Shown: in pieces, positions 22,907 through 31,573 of the stretch
Position numbering within the stretch: position 1 is the first letter of the stretch
Layout of the letters: each line of letters starts with the position of its first letter
IMG/VR virus record: IMGVR_UViG_3300033143_001731
Location: 1 to 43,531 of that record
DNA length: 43,531 nt
Strand: one strand, 5' to 3'
From: a virus
Notes under the pieces: generated by a model
What the model was told of the DNA's origin: nothing
What the model saw: only the letters and a program-made list of their open reading frames with translations
Databases searched by the model: none
Translations under genes and position numbers: made by a program

Positions 22907-23016
22907 TTTTTAAAACAATGATATATAGAGTATTTTATAAGATTGAAAGCACAACATGCAGGGGTCGGAAAAATGTGAAATTATAAGATAAAATAATAAC
23001 ATACAAATAAAAGTGT

Positions 23017-23099
23017 CTTGCATTGACCGACGGGGATTTGCAAGTTCAACGAATTGAAAAAGGGGACATCGGGTGCACCCGCAACGATGTCCCCTTTTT
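23017..23099 (+). ncRNA. Structured RNA element, copy B (hairpin plus terminator)
   Basis: Second copy. CTTGCA (23017-23022) pairs with TGCAAG (23039-23044) around a loop with the same CCGACGGG seen in copy A. A5-GGGGACATCG (23057-23071) pairs perfectly with CGATGTCCCC-T5 (23085-23099) around a TGC/GCA inner hairpin. The outer stem bases differ from copy A yet pair, which supports a selected RNA fold. It precedes the prohead protease gene. Confidence 0.65.
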
Positions 23100-23122
23100 C
23101 TTTTGCACGAAGGATGATTCCC

Positions 23123-24205
23123 ATGACAAGCACACATCAGAAAATCGAAAAAATGCAATATAAAACAATCCCGATCACGGACATGAAGATCATTGATGAT
23201 AAAGAAAACGGGAAGTTTTATATCACGGGATATGCGAACAATAAAAATCAACCCGATTCATATGGTGATATTCCGACGAGCTTCGAAAATAAACCCGTTT
23301 ACATCCTTGACCGGATGAATAAAAATCCCGTTGCATTTGTCGATCACAGATCATCAGCGTCAAACATTGCGGGAAACTTTGTTGAATTGAAGGAAGACGA
23401 AAAAGGTCTGTTCTTCAAATTGCTATTGCGCCCGCTTGATGAAATTCACAATCCCCTGACAAAAGATGCAGTGTCTGCGTTCATGACTGGATTCGGGCGT
23501 GCATTTTCAATCGGCGGGGAATGGTTTTTCGAAGATCATGACAACCCGAACAATCTGACAAAGGCATTCATCTATGAAATCTCACTGGTCGGGATCGGTT
23601 CGGACGCCGACGCACTGGGTGACACACCCCGTCCGAAACACCTGAAACATCTTCCCCCTGCTTTTTCTGACCTTCCCATTGCAAGCAAAGACACACCGTG
23701 GAGTCCGTCAGACGCCCTGAAACGGGTTCAGACATGGATCGACGGTGAATCACACCAGAACGCAGAAACAATCGAAGGGAAGTCACGTCAGGCGTTTTTC
23801 CTGAAAGATGCAGAATCAACATCAAAACTTCTGTTCACAGACATCATTGACGGCAACTTGACCGCAGTTCCACGGGGAATTTTTTCTGCGGGCGCAGTTG
23901 TTGCAAGTGGAAAAATCAAAATGACCGATGAAGAACGTGTGTGCGTTGTTGTGCACCTTGAAAAATATTACAAGAAAATGAACCTTGAATCCCCGTTCAA
24001 ATCTGGCGGGGCGTTCAGGGTCGAAAATATTGCAGACCTTGACGCACGAACACTTGAACGTGTGATGCGGAACGGTGTCAGTGTGGACAAGGCGACTGCG
24101 GTGAAAATCGTTTCACTTGTCAAATCGTTGTTGCAGGGTGATCCTGCACAGAACGATCAGGGTGATCCTGATGGTGACGACTGGAACAAATTCTGGAAAA
24201 AATAA
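23123..24205 (+). CDS. Prohead protease (HK97/U35 type) with C-terminal scaffold-like region
   Basis: A 360-residue maturation protease. GYANNKNQPDSYGD (36-49), catalytic His75 in AFVDHRSS, catalytic Ser129 in AFSIGG and E152 in YEISLVGIG match the herpes/HK97-type protease fold. Residues about 190-330 (KLLFTDIIDGNLTAVPRGIF, then HLEKYYKKMNLESPF) form a second region found in other phage protease/scaffold fusions. It would cleave the capsid protein delta domain and itself. Start at 23123 follows GAAGGA. RNA element B lies just upstream. Confidence 0.88.
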   Translation: MTSTHQKIEKMQYKTIPITDMKIIDDKENGKFYITGYANNKNQPDSYGDIPTSFENKPVYILDRMNKNPVAFVDHRSSASNIAGNFVELKEDEKGLFFKLLLRPLDEIHNPLTKDAVSAFMTGFGRAFSIGGEWFFEDHDNPNNLTKAFIYEISLVGIGSDADALGDTPRPKHLKHLPPAFSDLPIASKDTPWSPSDALKRVQTWIDGESHQNAETIEGKSRQAFFLKDAESTSKLLFTDIIDGNLTAVPRGIFSAGAVVASGKIKMTDEERVCVVVHLEKYYKKMNLESPFKSGGAFRVENIADLDARTLERVMRNGVSVDKATAVKIVSLVKSLLQGDPAQNDQGDPDGDDWNKFWKK

Positions 24206-24236
24206 CAGCAACCAAAAATTGAAAAGGAACAAAAAA

Positions 24237-25460
24237 ATGACTGAACTTATTATTGAAGGCAAAGACGGCAAGAAATACACGCCGAACGAACTGGTTCTTG
24301 CAGTTGAAACATTGCAGGGTGACTTGAAGGAAATGCGGGAAGATTCGCATGACCGCAAGGAACTGGAAATCAAGTTGAACGCCGCACTGGATGCGCAGGA
24401 AGAACACAACACTGATCTGGTGAAACAGATTGAAACCGAACGCAAAGCAAACGAAGACCTGACAGAAACTGTGAAAGCAGTTGAACTTGAAATCGCACGC
24501 AAGGTCAACACCGTCGGCACAGGATACAAAGACACTGCCGAATATAAAGCCTTACAGAAATGGTTTCAGGGCGGATTGAAAAAAATGGACGCAGATGAAG
24601 TCAAAGCACTGCGGACGGATGACGACACTGCGGGCGGGTATCTGACGACCACAGAGTTCGACACCGAACTTCTGAAAAACCTGACCGAAATTTCCGCAAT
24701 GCGTTCCGTGGCACGGATCAAGATCATCGGTGAAAAATCATTGACCATTGCAAAGCGGTTGACGATTCCGACCGTGTATCATGAAGGCGAAACCGAAGAC
24801 ACCGTAGTTTCACAGTCTTCCTATGCATCAGAACAGTTGATTCCGTTCCGTCTGTCATGTGCAATCCCTTACACGCATGACGAATTGCAGACATCTGTTT
24901 TCAATCTTGAAAATGAAATCAGGGGTGACGCAAATGAAGCATTCGGGAAACAGATGGGTGAAGATTATGTGAAGGGGACGGGCGTGAAAATGTCCGAAGG
25001 TTTCACAGTCAATGCGGATGTGCTCACTGCAAAAACCACTTCCGAAGCGTCTGGGGCTATTTCCGCAAAGGACTTGACCCTGATGACTGGCGAACTGAAA
25101 GCGGGATATAACCCGATGTATGGATTCAACCGCAGAAGTCTTGCACTGTTCAGAACTCTTGAAGACGGTGCAGGTCGTCCGATCTGGCAAATGAATTTAG
25201 GCGGAAGCGCCCCGAACCAGATCAACGGCGAACCATATATAATCCTTCCTGACATGGCAGACATTGCAGGAAATTCACTGTCTGTTGTGTATGCCGATTT
25301 CATGCGGGGATACAGGATCGTGGATCGTGCGGGTCTGGTCATCATCCGTGACGAAGTCACACTTGCAGGACAGGCAATGATCAAAATGTATTTTCACAGA
25401 TGGACATATGGTCAAGTAGTTTTGGCAGAAGCGATTCATATTATGGCAACAAAGGCATAG
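24237..25460 (+). CDS. Major capsid protein (HK97 fold)
   Basis: A 407-residue capsid subunit. Residues 1-100 are helical and charged, the delta/scaffold domain removed by the protease. The rest is HK97 fold: AGGYLTTTEFDTELL, FRLSCAIPYTHDEL, then YGFNRRSLALFRTLEDGAGR...W and GEPYIILPDM (P/A-domain strands), ending in a VLAEAIHIMATKA tail. AAAAGGAAC precedes the start. A strong hairpin at 25511 follows the gene, suiting high expression of this unit. Confidence 0.92.
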   Translation: MTELIIEGKDGKKYTPNELVLAVETLQGDLKEMREDSHDRKELEIKLNAALDAQEEHNTDLVKQIETERKANEDLTETVKAVELEIARKVNTVGTGYKDTAEYKALQKWFQGGLKKMDADEVKALRTDDDTAGGYLTTTEFDTELLKNLTEISAMRSVARIKIIGEKSLTIAKRLTIPTVYHEGETEDTVVSQSSYASEQLIPFRLSCAIPYTHDELQTSVFNLENEIRGDANEAFGKQMGEDYVKGTGVKMSEGFTVNADVLTAKTTSEASGAISAKDLTLMTGELKAGYNPMYGFNRRSLALFRTLEDGAGRPIWQMNLGGSAPNQINGEPYIILPDMADIAGNSLSVVYADFMRGYRIVDRAGLVIIRDEVTLAGQAMIKMYFHRWTYGQVVLAEAIHIMATKA

Positions 25461-25510
25461 AAAACCAGATCGACCGTTGTGAAACGGGTGATGATTTTAA
25501 AAATTAACTT

Positions 25511-25534
25511 CGCCCCGCATTGATTTGCGGGGCG
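25511..25534 (+). terminator. Strong GC hairpin after capsid gene
   Basis: CGCCCCGCA (25511-25519) pairs with TGCGGGGCG (25526-25534) across a 6-nt loop. Only a short T-poor tail follows, so it may act as a partial terminator or an mRNA-stabilising hairpin between the capsid and decoration genes. Confidence 0.65.
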
Positions 25535-25582
25535 TCATTACTACAAAAAACATAAAACATAAAACATGGAAGGAATAAAAAA

Positions 25583-25987
25583 ATGGCTTCAAAAGATTTG
25601 CACCACAATGTGAAACAGGTTGTTGCACTTGAACCGATTACAATCAACGCCGACGAAACGAATTACGGCGAAGATATCGACATGACGGGTTTTGAATCAC
25701 TGGAAATTGTTCTTCTGTCAGGTGTGATCACTGACGGCGCATATGCAGTTTCACTGGTTCATGGTGATTCAGCAACCCCGACAACCGCAGTTCCTGCGGA
25801 CGAACAACTGGGTGACGCAGACTTTGCACTTGCAGATGATAACGAAGCGCATCGCATCGGGTACATCGGCAAAGAAAAAATCGTTCGCGTGAAAATCGTT
25901 TCCACAGCAAACGCCGGAACAGGTGGTATTTTTGGCGGGGGTGTTGGCGTTCAAGGACATCCGCATCACGCCCCAGTTCCTGATTGA
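25583..25987 (+). CDS. Probable head decoration protein
   Basis: A 134-residue protein, mostly beta, with a glycine-rich C-terminus (GGIFGGGVGVQGHPHH). LHHNVKQVVALEPITI, then a D-M-T-G-FESLEIVLLSGVITDG stretch resembles small capsid-decoration or head-stabilising proteins encoded directly after major capsid genes. Assignment rests on position and fold-like pattern. GGAAGGAA precedes the start; a UUCG hairpin follows. Confidence 0.6.
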   Translation: MASKDLHHNVKQVVALEPITINADETNYGEDIDMTGFESLEIVLLSGVITDGAYAVSLVHGDSATPTTAVPADEQLGDADFALADDNEAHRIGYIGKEKIVRVKIVSTANAGTGGIFGGGVGVQGHPHHAPVPD

Positions 25988-26022
25988 TAAAAGCGTGCCC
26001 GCCGTTATTGATTGACGACGGA

Positions 26023-26062
26023 ATTGTCCCCGACGGATGTTCGCATCCGTCGGTGTGACAAT
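26023..26062 (+). terminator. UUCG-capped hairpin after decoration gene
   Basis: CCGACGGATG (26030-26039) and CATCCGTCGG (26044-26053) form a 10-bp stem closed by a TTCG tetraloop, the most stable natural RNA loop. ATTGTC (26023-26028) pairs with GACAAT (26057-26062) to extend it past a small internal loop. No T-run; probably a transcript-end or processing barrier. Confidence 0.65.
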
Positions 26063-26097
26063 AACAAAACACCTATATGAAACGGAAGGAAACGAAC

Positions 26098-26703
26098 ATG
26101 ACACAGATAATGAAACGCATCAAATGTATGCGTGCGGGAAAATATGCAGTCATCCCGTCAGATGGTGATTCCATCATTGATGTTAAAAAAGGGGACATCG
26201 ATTCATATCCGATCGAATTTGCGGAAGCTGTTCTGAACACTGGTTCATTCGTTGCCGTTGAAAAAAACGGAAAACCATCGATTGATCCCGCCGATCTGAA
26301 CAGAACTTTGATCGTTCTGGAAAAACGGGAAGCAACATTGCAGAAAGCGAAGGAAGCATTCGCAAAGGAAAAAGCAGACTTCGAAAAAGCAAAGGAATTA
26401 TTCGCAAAAAAGATTGAAGACTTTGCAGATGACATCGATCCCGATGATGACGACATTGATCCAGACGACATTGATCCAGATGCAGAGATTGATCCTGACA
26501 ACGATGAAGACCCTGCGGAAAAATCTGTTGCGGAACTTTGCGATGAAATCGTGAAGAACTCAAAGAATGAAGAAGACGCAAAAACAAAGCTGATTGAATT
26601 TGCGGACGCCCGTGTCGGTCTTGAACTGAACATGCGGTATTCTTCAAAAACTATGACCGAACGGATCATTGAAGCAGACGAATCCGAAACTGATGGTGAA
26701 TAA
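26098..26703 (+). CDS. Hypothetical acidic head-region protein
   Basis: A 201-residue protein in three parts: a small beta domain (residues 1-75), a charged coiled-coil (about 80-118, EKREATLQKAKEAFAKEK), a very acidic repeat (DIDPDDIDPDAEIDPDNDEDP-type, DPD repeats) and a helical C-terminus. The acidic stretch could bind Ca or mimic DNA. ATG at 26098 follows GGAAGGAA; ATG at 26077 is an alternative. Located between decoration and connector genes. Function unknown. Confidence 0.7.
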   Translation: MTQIMKRIKCMRAGKYAVIPSDGDSIIDVKKGDIDSYPIEFAEAVLNTGSFVAVEKNGKPSIDPADLNRTLIVLEKREATLQKAKEAFAKEKADFEKAKELFAKKIEDFADDIDPDDDDIDPDDIDPDAEIDPDNDEDPAEKSVAELCDEIVKNSKNEEDAKTKLIEFADARVGLELNMRYSSKTMTERIIEADESETDGE

Positions 26704-27312
26704 ATGTCCGATGACTATTATGTTGTGACTGTTGATCCCGACCCCGTGTCTTCTGTGACACTTGACGAAGCACGGGACTGGGTCAAGATGGACGATGACA
26801 TCACGGAAGACGATGCGATTCTGACGGCGTTGATTGAAGCGTGCACGCAGGAAGGCGAAAACTTCACGAATCGTGTGTTCATGGAACGAACGATTGAAGG
26901 TTTTTTCGCAGGTTATCAGGTGTCAAACTGTGAAATCCATCCGTTCATCCAGATCAGGCGTGCACCGTTGATTGCGATTGCGTCTGTCAAGTTGTCAGTC
27001 GCCGGATCATTTGTTGATGTGGATTCCGATGGATATGAATTGAAACAGTCATCTGCGTTCGCACGCATAGTCTTCACTGACATTTCAGTGTTGTCGGGTG
27101 GTGATGACATTCCGTTTCCGTTGAAAGTTACATTCACGGCGGGATATGGTGACGAAACAGAAGTCCCCGAAGGGATCAACACCGCAATCATGGAATATAT
27201 ATTTTTCAGATATGCGAACAGGGGCGACACTGCACCAGAAGAAAAAACGGGAATGCCGAAGATGATTGAAACACTGTTCAAGCGTTTCAGGATTTTAAAC
27301 ACTTTGGGTTGA
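26704..27312 (+). CDS. Head-tail connector (HK97 gp6 / phiE125 gp8-like)
   Basis: A 202-residue adaptor. SVTLDEARDWVKMDDDITEDDAILTALIEACTQEGENFTNR is the typical helical start of HK97 gp6-type connectors, followed by a beta region and a helical C-terminus (VPEGINTAIMEYIFFRYANRG). It forms the ring between portal and head-closure protein. Starts immediately after the upstream stop. Confidence 0.8.
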   Translation: MSDDYYVVTVDPDPVSSVTLDEARDWVKMDDDITEDDAILTALIEACTQEGENFTNRVFMERTIEGFFAGYQVSNCEIHPFIQIRRAPLIAIASVKLSVAGSFVDVDSDGYELKQSSAFARIVFTDISVLSGGDDIPFPLKVTFTAGYGDETEVPEGINTAIMEYIFFRYANRGDTAPEEKTGMPKMIETLFKRFRILNTLG

Positions 27313-27316
27313 CATT

Positions 27317-27715
27317 ATGTCCAGACGAAAAGTCGCACACAGACCGTTGAAACAATATGCGGGCGGGGACATGAACAAAAGAATCAAGATTCATGTCCGT
27401 TCACTGAAAGCACCAGACTATGATTCCCCGTCAATGAAACAGAACTATGACGCAGGACTTTCAGTGTGGGCGTCTGTGTTCACACTTGGTTTTCAGGGTG
27501 CGGGACAAAAGTTGTTTGACGACGTGGATGTCGGGGATCAACCGACGAACAAATTTGTGATCAGATACAGACCGAACATCACGAAGGAAAACGTGGTTTC
27601 GTGGCGTGGTAATTATTATAAACTTGTAAAATGCATTGACCCAGAAGAACGAAACGAATGGTGGGAACTGTTCGGGAAGTTGTTGGGCGACAAAACAAAG
27701 AAGGCGAACACATGA
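27317..27715 (+). CDS. Head-closure protein (SPP1 gp16 / HK97 gp7-like)
   Basis: A 132-residue beta-barrel-type protein: YAGGDMNKRIKIHV start, VWASVFTLGFQGAGQK and WRGNYYKLVKCIDPEERNEWWEL. These match phage head-closure proteins that plug the connector. An internal ATG at 27371 has a GGGCGGGG site, but the family's N-terminal AG.L..R+ motif lies before it, so the earlier start is preferred. Overlaps the next gene by 4 nt. Confidence 0.75.
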   Translation: MSRRKVAHRPLKQYAGGDMNKRIKIHVRSLKAPDYDSPSMKQNYDAGLSVWASVFTLGFQGAGQKLFDDVDVGDQPTNKFVIRYRPNITKENVVSWRGNYYKLVKCIDPEERNEWWELFGKLLGDKTKKANT

Positions 27716-28170
27716 TCATTTCAGTGACGACATCAAAGCGTGTCAAACAGACGATGCGGAACATCTATCACGGAAACATCAAGGGTGTCCAGATAGGAAT
27801 TCGTCATGGTCTGTTTGAAATGGGTCGTGAAAACGTCAAGCATGTTCGCAAATTGATTCGTGACAAAAACAAGAACGGTCGAATCTATATGTTCAGGGGA
27901 AGACCGCATCAAGCGTCTGCGCCGGATGAAGCGCCCGCAAACATGACGGGGAATCTTGCGAAGTCTTCTGACTATGATGTCAGGGGTCACGTTGAAATGA
28001 CATTCGGTGAACGTGCTTTTTATGCTGATTTTTTAGACAAGGGAACAACAAAGATGAAACCCCGTCCGCATCTGAAACGAACGGTTGATGAACGGGGCGA
28101 ACAGAATGCATCGATCTTGATGGAATCGGTGAACACATCAATTCATAAACGTGCGGGGAAAAGTCTGTGA
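27712..28170 (+). CDS. Tail completion / HK97 gp10-like protein
   Basis: A 152-residue protein: GIRHGLFEMGRENVKHVRKLIRDKNKNGRIYMFRGRPHQASAP, NMTGNLAKSSDYDV, then YADFLDKGTTKMKPRPHL. The TG.L..S and FL..GT.KM..RP motifs are the hallmark of HK97 gp10-type neck/tail-completion proteins. ATGA overlap with the head-closure gene. The order gp6, gp7, gp10 is canonical. Confidence 0.8.
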   Translation: MIISVTTSKRVKQTMRNIYHGNIKGVQIGIRHGLFEMGRENVKHVRKLIRDKNKNGRIYMFRGRPHQASAPDEAPANMTGNLAKSSDYDVRGHVEMTFGERAFYADFLDKGTTKMKPRPHLKRTVDERGEQNASILMESVNTSIHKRAGKSL

Positions 28171-29252
28171 GATTAAAAGACATCGTCAATCAACTGGGTC
28201 TGATCCTGCCGAAATACACGGACAGGTTCAGCACGTTGATATCAATTACAAGTATCAATGCGTCTGGTGGTGTTGCAACCATCGTCACAGATGATGTGCA
28301 CGGACTGGTGACAGGGAATGCAGTGACGTTGTCAAATGTCAACACCCGCACACCGATTGATGCCGTTTCACAGGATGGATTGATGTTCACGTTCGAAACG
28401 TCTTCTGATCATGATCTGACATTCGGATGGTTCGATCAGGTCACTGTCGCACTTGAAGGATTCACAGACGGCGACTGGAACGATTCGTTCACCCTTCTGG
28501 ATGTCCAGAATCGTGAAACATTCAAGGTCAGGTCGACGAATTCACTTCCGTCACTGAACGGCAACGAAAAACTTCTGGAAAACAGGATCGACGGTGTGAA
28601 CGGCAGATATTCCGTCACTGTAATTGACACAACCACGTTCACGATCACGGGCACATTCAATGATGGTGTCTACACTGGCGGAACGGTCAGTGGAAACGTC
28701 AGGGTTGCGGGCACGGTTGACGTCGAACGTGCGATTCAGGAATATACAAAGCAGGAAACAAATGATCTGTGGATGTTTGTCGGGATGCACGATGTTGAAA
28801 CATCAAAAAATCGGGAAGCATTGTCGGACGCAATTGCGACACCGACAACAGGCGAAGACATCAGGTTGCGCCTGATCGACGGGTTCACCCTGTTCATTTG
28901 TGTGAATGTATCAGATGAAATTGCGGGTGCAGTAGCAGTCGACGTCGTGCGTGACGAATTGTTGTCCCCTATATTGAACAGCGTTTTCGGGGTTAAGTTC
29001 AACAACAATCTGTCGGCAAGTCCTGATTTCCGATCTGTCCCGAAGGGACACGGGTTGATTTCTTATGATCGGGCGGTTCTGGTTTATGCATATGAATTTG
29101 AAGTTTCAATGGACATTGTCGAAGCGGATGCAGTTGCACCACTTGACACCCGTGCATTTCGTGATGTGGACTACACGCACGAACTGGGAACGGATGACAC
29201 TGACGATGCAGAAGTCACGATTCCACTTGATGATGAAATCATTGTGACGTGA
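28167..29252 (+). CDS. Probable tail terminator with inserted beta modules
   Basis: A 361-residue protein (GTG start overlapping the previous stop). Residues about 24-190 contain two beta modules of the HGLVTGNAVTL...TFTIT kind; the C-terminal part (about 195-361, ending HGLISYDRAVLVYAYEFEVSMDI) looks like the Mu gp37-type tail terminator. This gene lies where tail terminators are expected, between gp10-like and sheath. The beta modules are an insertion not seen in ordinary terminators and resemble the one in the baseplate J protein at 37568. Confidence 0.55.
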   Translation: MRLKDIVNQLGLILPKYTDRFSTLISITSINASGGVATIVTDDVHGLVTGNAVTLSNVNTRTPIDAVSQDGLMFTFETSSDHDLTFGWFDQVTVALEGFTDGDWNDSFTLLDVQNRETFKVRSTNSLPSLNGNEKLLENRIDGVNGRYSVTVIDTTTFTITGTFNDGVYTGGTVSGNVRVAGTVDVERAIQEYTKQETNDLWMFVGMHDVETSKNREALSDAIATPTTGEDIRLRLIDGFTLFICVNVSDEIAGAVAVDVVRDELLSPILNSVFGVKFNNNLSASPDFRSVPKGHGLISYDRAVLVYAYEFEVSMDIVEADAVAPLDTRAFRDVDYTHELGTDDTDDAEVTIPLDDEIIVT

Positions 29253-29275
29253 ATTTATAAAAAAGGAAAAATAAA

Positions 29276-29491
29276 ATGATGAAAAATTACAAAAACAAAC
29301 AGTTGCAAATTGATGTTGATGGTGTTCTGGGGCACAAAGCAGGAATAGTCATCAATATCAAAACAGACAAAAAAGGAATCCCATTGAACGCAGATGTGCG
29401 AAGACATTTGCGGGATGCGAAGTTTGACAATGGTTGTCAAATCATGAAAGCAGGGAAGAAAAAAACCACAACGGACAAGGGGGAAAAATAA
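29276..29491 (+). CDS. Small protein before tail sheath, DUF2635-like
   Basis: A 71-residue basic protein with GIPLNADVRRHLRDAKFDNGCQI, which resembles the W-R-R-L-R-D-G core of DUF2635, a short protein encoded just before the sheath gene in Mu-like phages. Two ATG codons (29276, 29279) are equivalent. Stops directly before the sheath start. Moderate certainty; position is the stronger argument. Confidence 0.55.
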   Translation: MMKNYKNKQLQIDVDGVLGHKAGIVINIKTDKKGIPLNADVRRHLRDAKFDNGCQIMKAGKKKTTTDKGEK

Positions 29492-31033
29492 ATGACTGCT
29501 ATTTTAAAACCGAAACAGCAATGGTCAATCATCCCTGCTTCACTTCTTGCAGGGGTAGCAGGACAGAACGTGTTGATCGTGGGACAGATGTTGCCCGCAG
29601 GAACAGCAACCGCAGATGCGCTGTTGACTGAATTGACAAACGACACATCAGTGAACAATGCGTTGTTCGGAAGAACATCACACATTGCGGGAATGGTCAG
29701 AAATTTCAAACGTGAAAACGGAATCAGTCGCCTTGATGCGATTCCGCTTGCCGATGATGGTGGTGCGACGCAGGGAACTGCGGTCATTGCTTTTGTCGGG
29801 GGCGGGGGTGCGGGTGAAGCAGGAACACTGACCGTTGCAATCGGGTCTGAAAATGATCATCAGTATGAAATCGATGTGGAAGACGCCGACACCATCACGG
29901 AAATCGGTGACAAACTGGTTGCCTTGACTGATGCAGACCTTGACGCACCGTTCACGGGTGTCAATGCGGCAGGGACGGTCACATATACGGCGGAAAACGG
30001 CGGGACACTGTGCAACGACTGGGACATTCGTGTGTCAGGAAGCGTTTCAGGGATCACGATCACACTGACAGGATGGACAGGTGGTGCAACCGATCCGTCA
30101 CTGACCGGCATTCTGGATGTGATTGGAAATATCAGATATCAAACAATCATATGGGCGTCTGCGTATTCACTTGCAACAGTTCAAACCCTGCTTGATGCAC
30201 GCTTCAATGCAGACAATCAGATTCTGGACGGCGTTGCAATCCAGTTGAAAAAAGGAACATCCACGGAAGTCAAAGCATATGCGGATCAGAACAGTCAGTC
30301 CGTTGTCGTGGTTGCGAACAAAACCATTTCTGAAACCGACCGCAAAGGAACTGCCGTTCCTGAAATGCCCGACACACTTGCATCACAGATCGGTGCAATC
30401 AGGGCACTGCGCAGGACAGAAGGTGCAAGTTTGACGCAGTATCTGACGACCGTTGCACCGAAGGATCAGTTCGGCGGAATCGCACAGGCATCACTTCCTT
30501 ATTTCAACACCGCACTTCCGAATTGTGCGCCCGCACTTGAACAGGACATGTTCACGGAAACGGAACAGAATTCAATGGAAGCAAGCGGGGTGTCAATGAT
30601 CGGTTCAAACCGTGCGTTCAATGCCTGTATATTCGGCGCATTCGTGACAACTTATCTGACCGACACTGCGGGGAATCCTGATCTGTCATATAAGTATTTG
30701 AACACGGTTGACACAATATCTGTGATCCGTGAATTCTTTTATGAAAATTTCCGTTCGAATTATGCGCAGACCAGATTGACCGACGGTGATCTGGTTCAGA
30801 GTTATGACATGGCGAACGCAGGAAGCATTCGTGCGTTTTCGAATGAACTGTATGATGAACTTGCGGATGATGTTCTGGTTCAGAAGGGACGTGTTGCGAA
30901 ACAGGATTTCAATGACAACATGTCTGTGGAAACTGAAATCAGCACAGGGACGGCACTTGTCGACATCGCACCACTTCTGGTGACGCAGTTGCGTGTTGTA
31001 CTGGGAACGATTCAGGTCAATTTCAGTTCATGA
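29492..31033 (+). CDS. Contractile tail sheath protein
   Basis: A 513-residue sheath subunit. N-terminus binds the tube; the middle (about 95-230) is an inserted beta domain (AGTLTVAIGSENDHQYEI and TLCNDWDIRVSGSVSGITIT), common in Mu-type sheaths; C-terminal SYKYLNTVDTISVIREFFYENFRSNYAQTRLTDGD and MSVETEISTGTALVDI are typical. It contracts to drive the tube through the host envelope. AAGGGGG precedes the start. Confidence 0.9.
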   Translation: MTAILKPKQQWSIIPASLLAGVAGQNVLIVGQMLPAGTATADALLTELTNDTSVNNALFGRTSHIAGMVRNFKRENGISRLDAIPLADDGGATQGTAVIAFVGGGGAGEAGTLTVAIGSENDHQYEIDVEDADTITEIGDKLVALTDADLDAPFTGVNAAGTVTYTAENGGTLCNDWDIRVSGSVSGITITLTGWTGGATDPSLTGILDVIGNIRYQTIIWASAYSLATVQTLLDARFNADNQILDGVAIQLKKGTSTEVKAYADQNSQSVVVVANKTISETDRKGTAVPEMPDTLASQIGAIRALRRTEGASLTQYLTTVAPKDQFGGIAQASLPYFNTALPNCAPALEQDMFTETEQNSMEASGVSMIGSNRAFNACIFGAFVTTYLTDTAGNPDLSYKYLNTVDTISVIREFFYENFRSNYAQTRLTDGDLVQSYDMANAGSIRAFSNELYDELADDVLVQKGRVAKQDFNDNMSVETEISTGTALVDIAPLLVTQLRVVLGTIQVNFSS

Positions 31034-31090
31034 TCTGACTTGATAAAAGAAACTATATTTTTTTAAAAATAAAAATGAAGGGGGAAGATC

Positions 31091-31471
31091 ATGTCTGATC
31101 AATTAGGTGCACCGACCATTCAAATCAACAACGTGACAGTTGCGGTCAAACCGAACAGTGTTTCATATACGAAGGGATACGGCGACAAGAATTTTCGTTC
31201 TGAATCGACGGGTGGTGATGAAGTTGATGTCATCATGACGGAAGACGCCGAAACAAAGAAGTCAATGTTCAAAGCAACATTCATCATGAAAAAATCACTG
31301 GATGCAACCCTTGACGCATGGCAGGACAACGGAAATGCAAATTCAATCCTGATGTCACAGGGTGACTTTTCAATCCCGTTTCGCAAAATGGGTGTTGTCG
31401 GTGATCCCGAACGTAACACTGGCGCAGACGGTGAAGTCGAAGTCGAATTCTGCGGACTACCTGTCAGATAG
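31091..31471 (+). CDS. Tail tube protein
   Basis: A 126-residue protein, mostly beta: VAVKPNSVSYTKGYGDKNFRSESTGGDEVDVI start, MFKATFIMKKSLDATLDAW, FRKMGVVGDPERNTGADGEVEVEF end. This is the small tube subunit of Mu-type contractile tails, stacked in rings inside the sheath. AAGGGGGAAG precedes the start. A terminator-like hairpin follows, consistent with high tube expression. Confidence 0.85.
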   Translation: MSDQLGAPTIQINNVTVAVKPNSVSYTKGYGDKNFRSESTGGDEVDVIMTEDAETKKSMFKATFIMKKSLDATLDAWQDNGNANSILMSQGDFSIPFRKMGVVGDPERNTGADGEVEVEFCGLPVR

Positions 31472-31492
31472 CAACTGACGTTTCGGACAATT

Positions 31493-31523
31493 CGGGCGGG
31501 CGGGTGTTCCCGTCTGCCCGTTT
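31493..31523 (+). terminator. Intrinsic terminator-like hairpin after tail tube
   Basis: CGGGCGGGCGGG (31493-31504) pairs with CCCGTCTGCCCG (31509-31520) with two G-U pairs across a TGTT loop, then TTTAATAATAA. A GC-rich stem and short T-run make it a likely partial terminator between tube and chaperone genes. Confidence 0.7.
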
Positions 31524-31573
31524 AATAATAACGGCACGAAAAAAAAGGGCACGAACCCGAAGGAAAACACGTC

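Noticed and set aside
26073-26669. 198-codon Ser-rich open frame on the - strand
   Set aside because: Its serine runs are the antisense image of the acidic Asp-rich repeats of the + strand gene at 26098.
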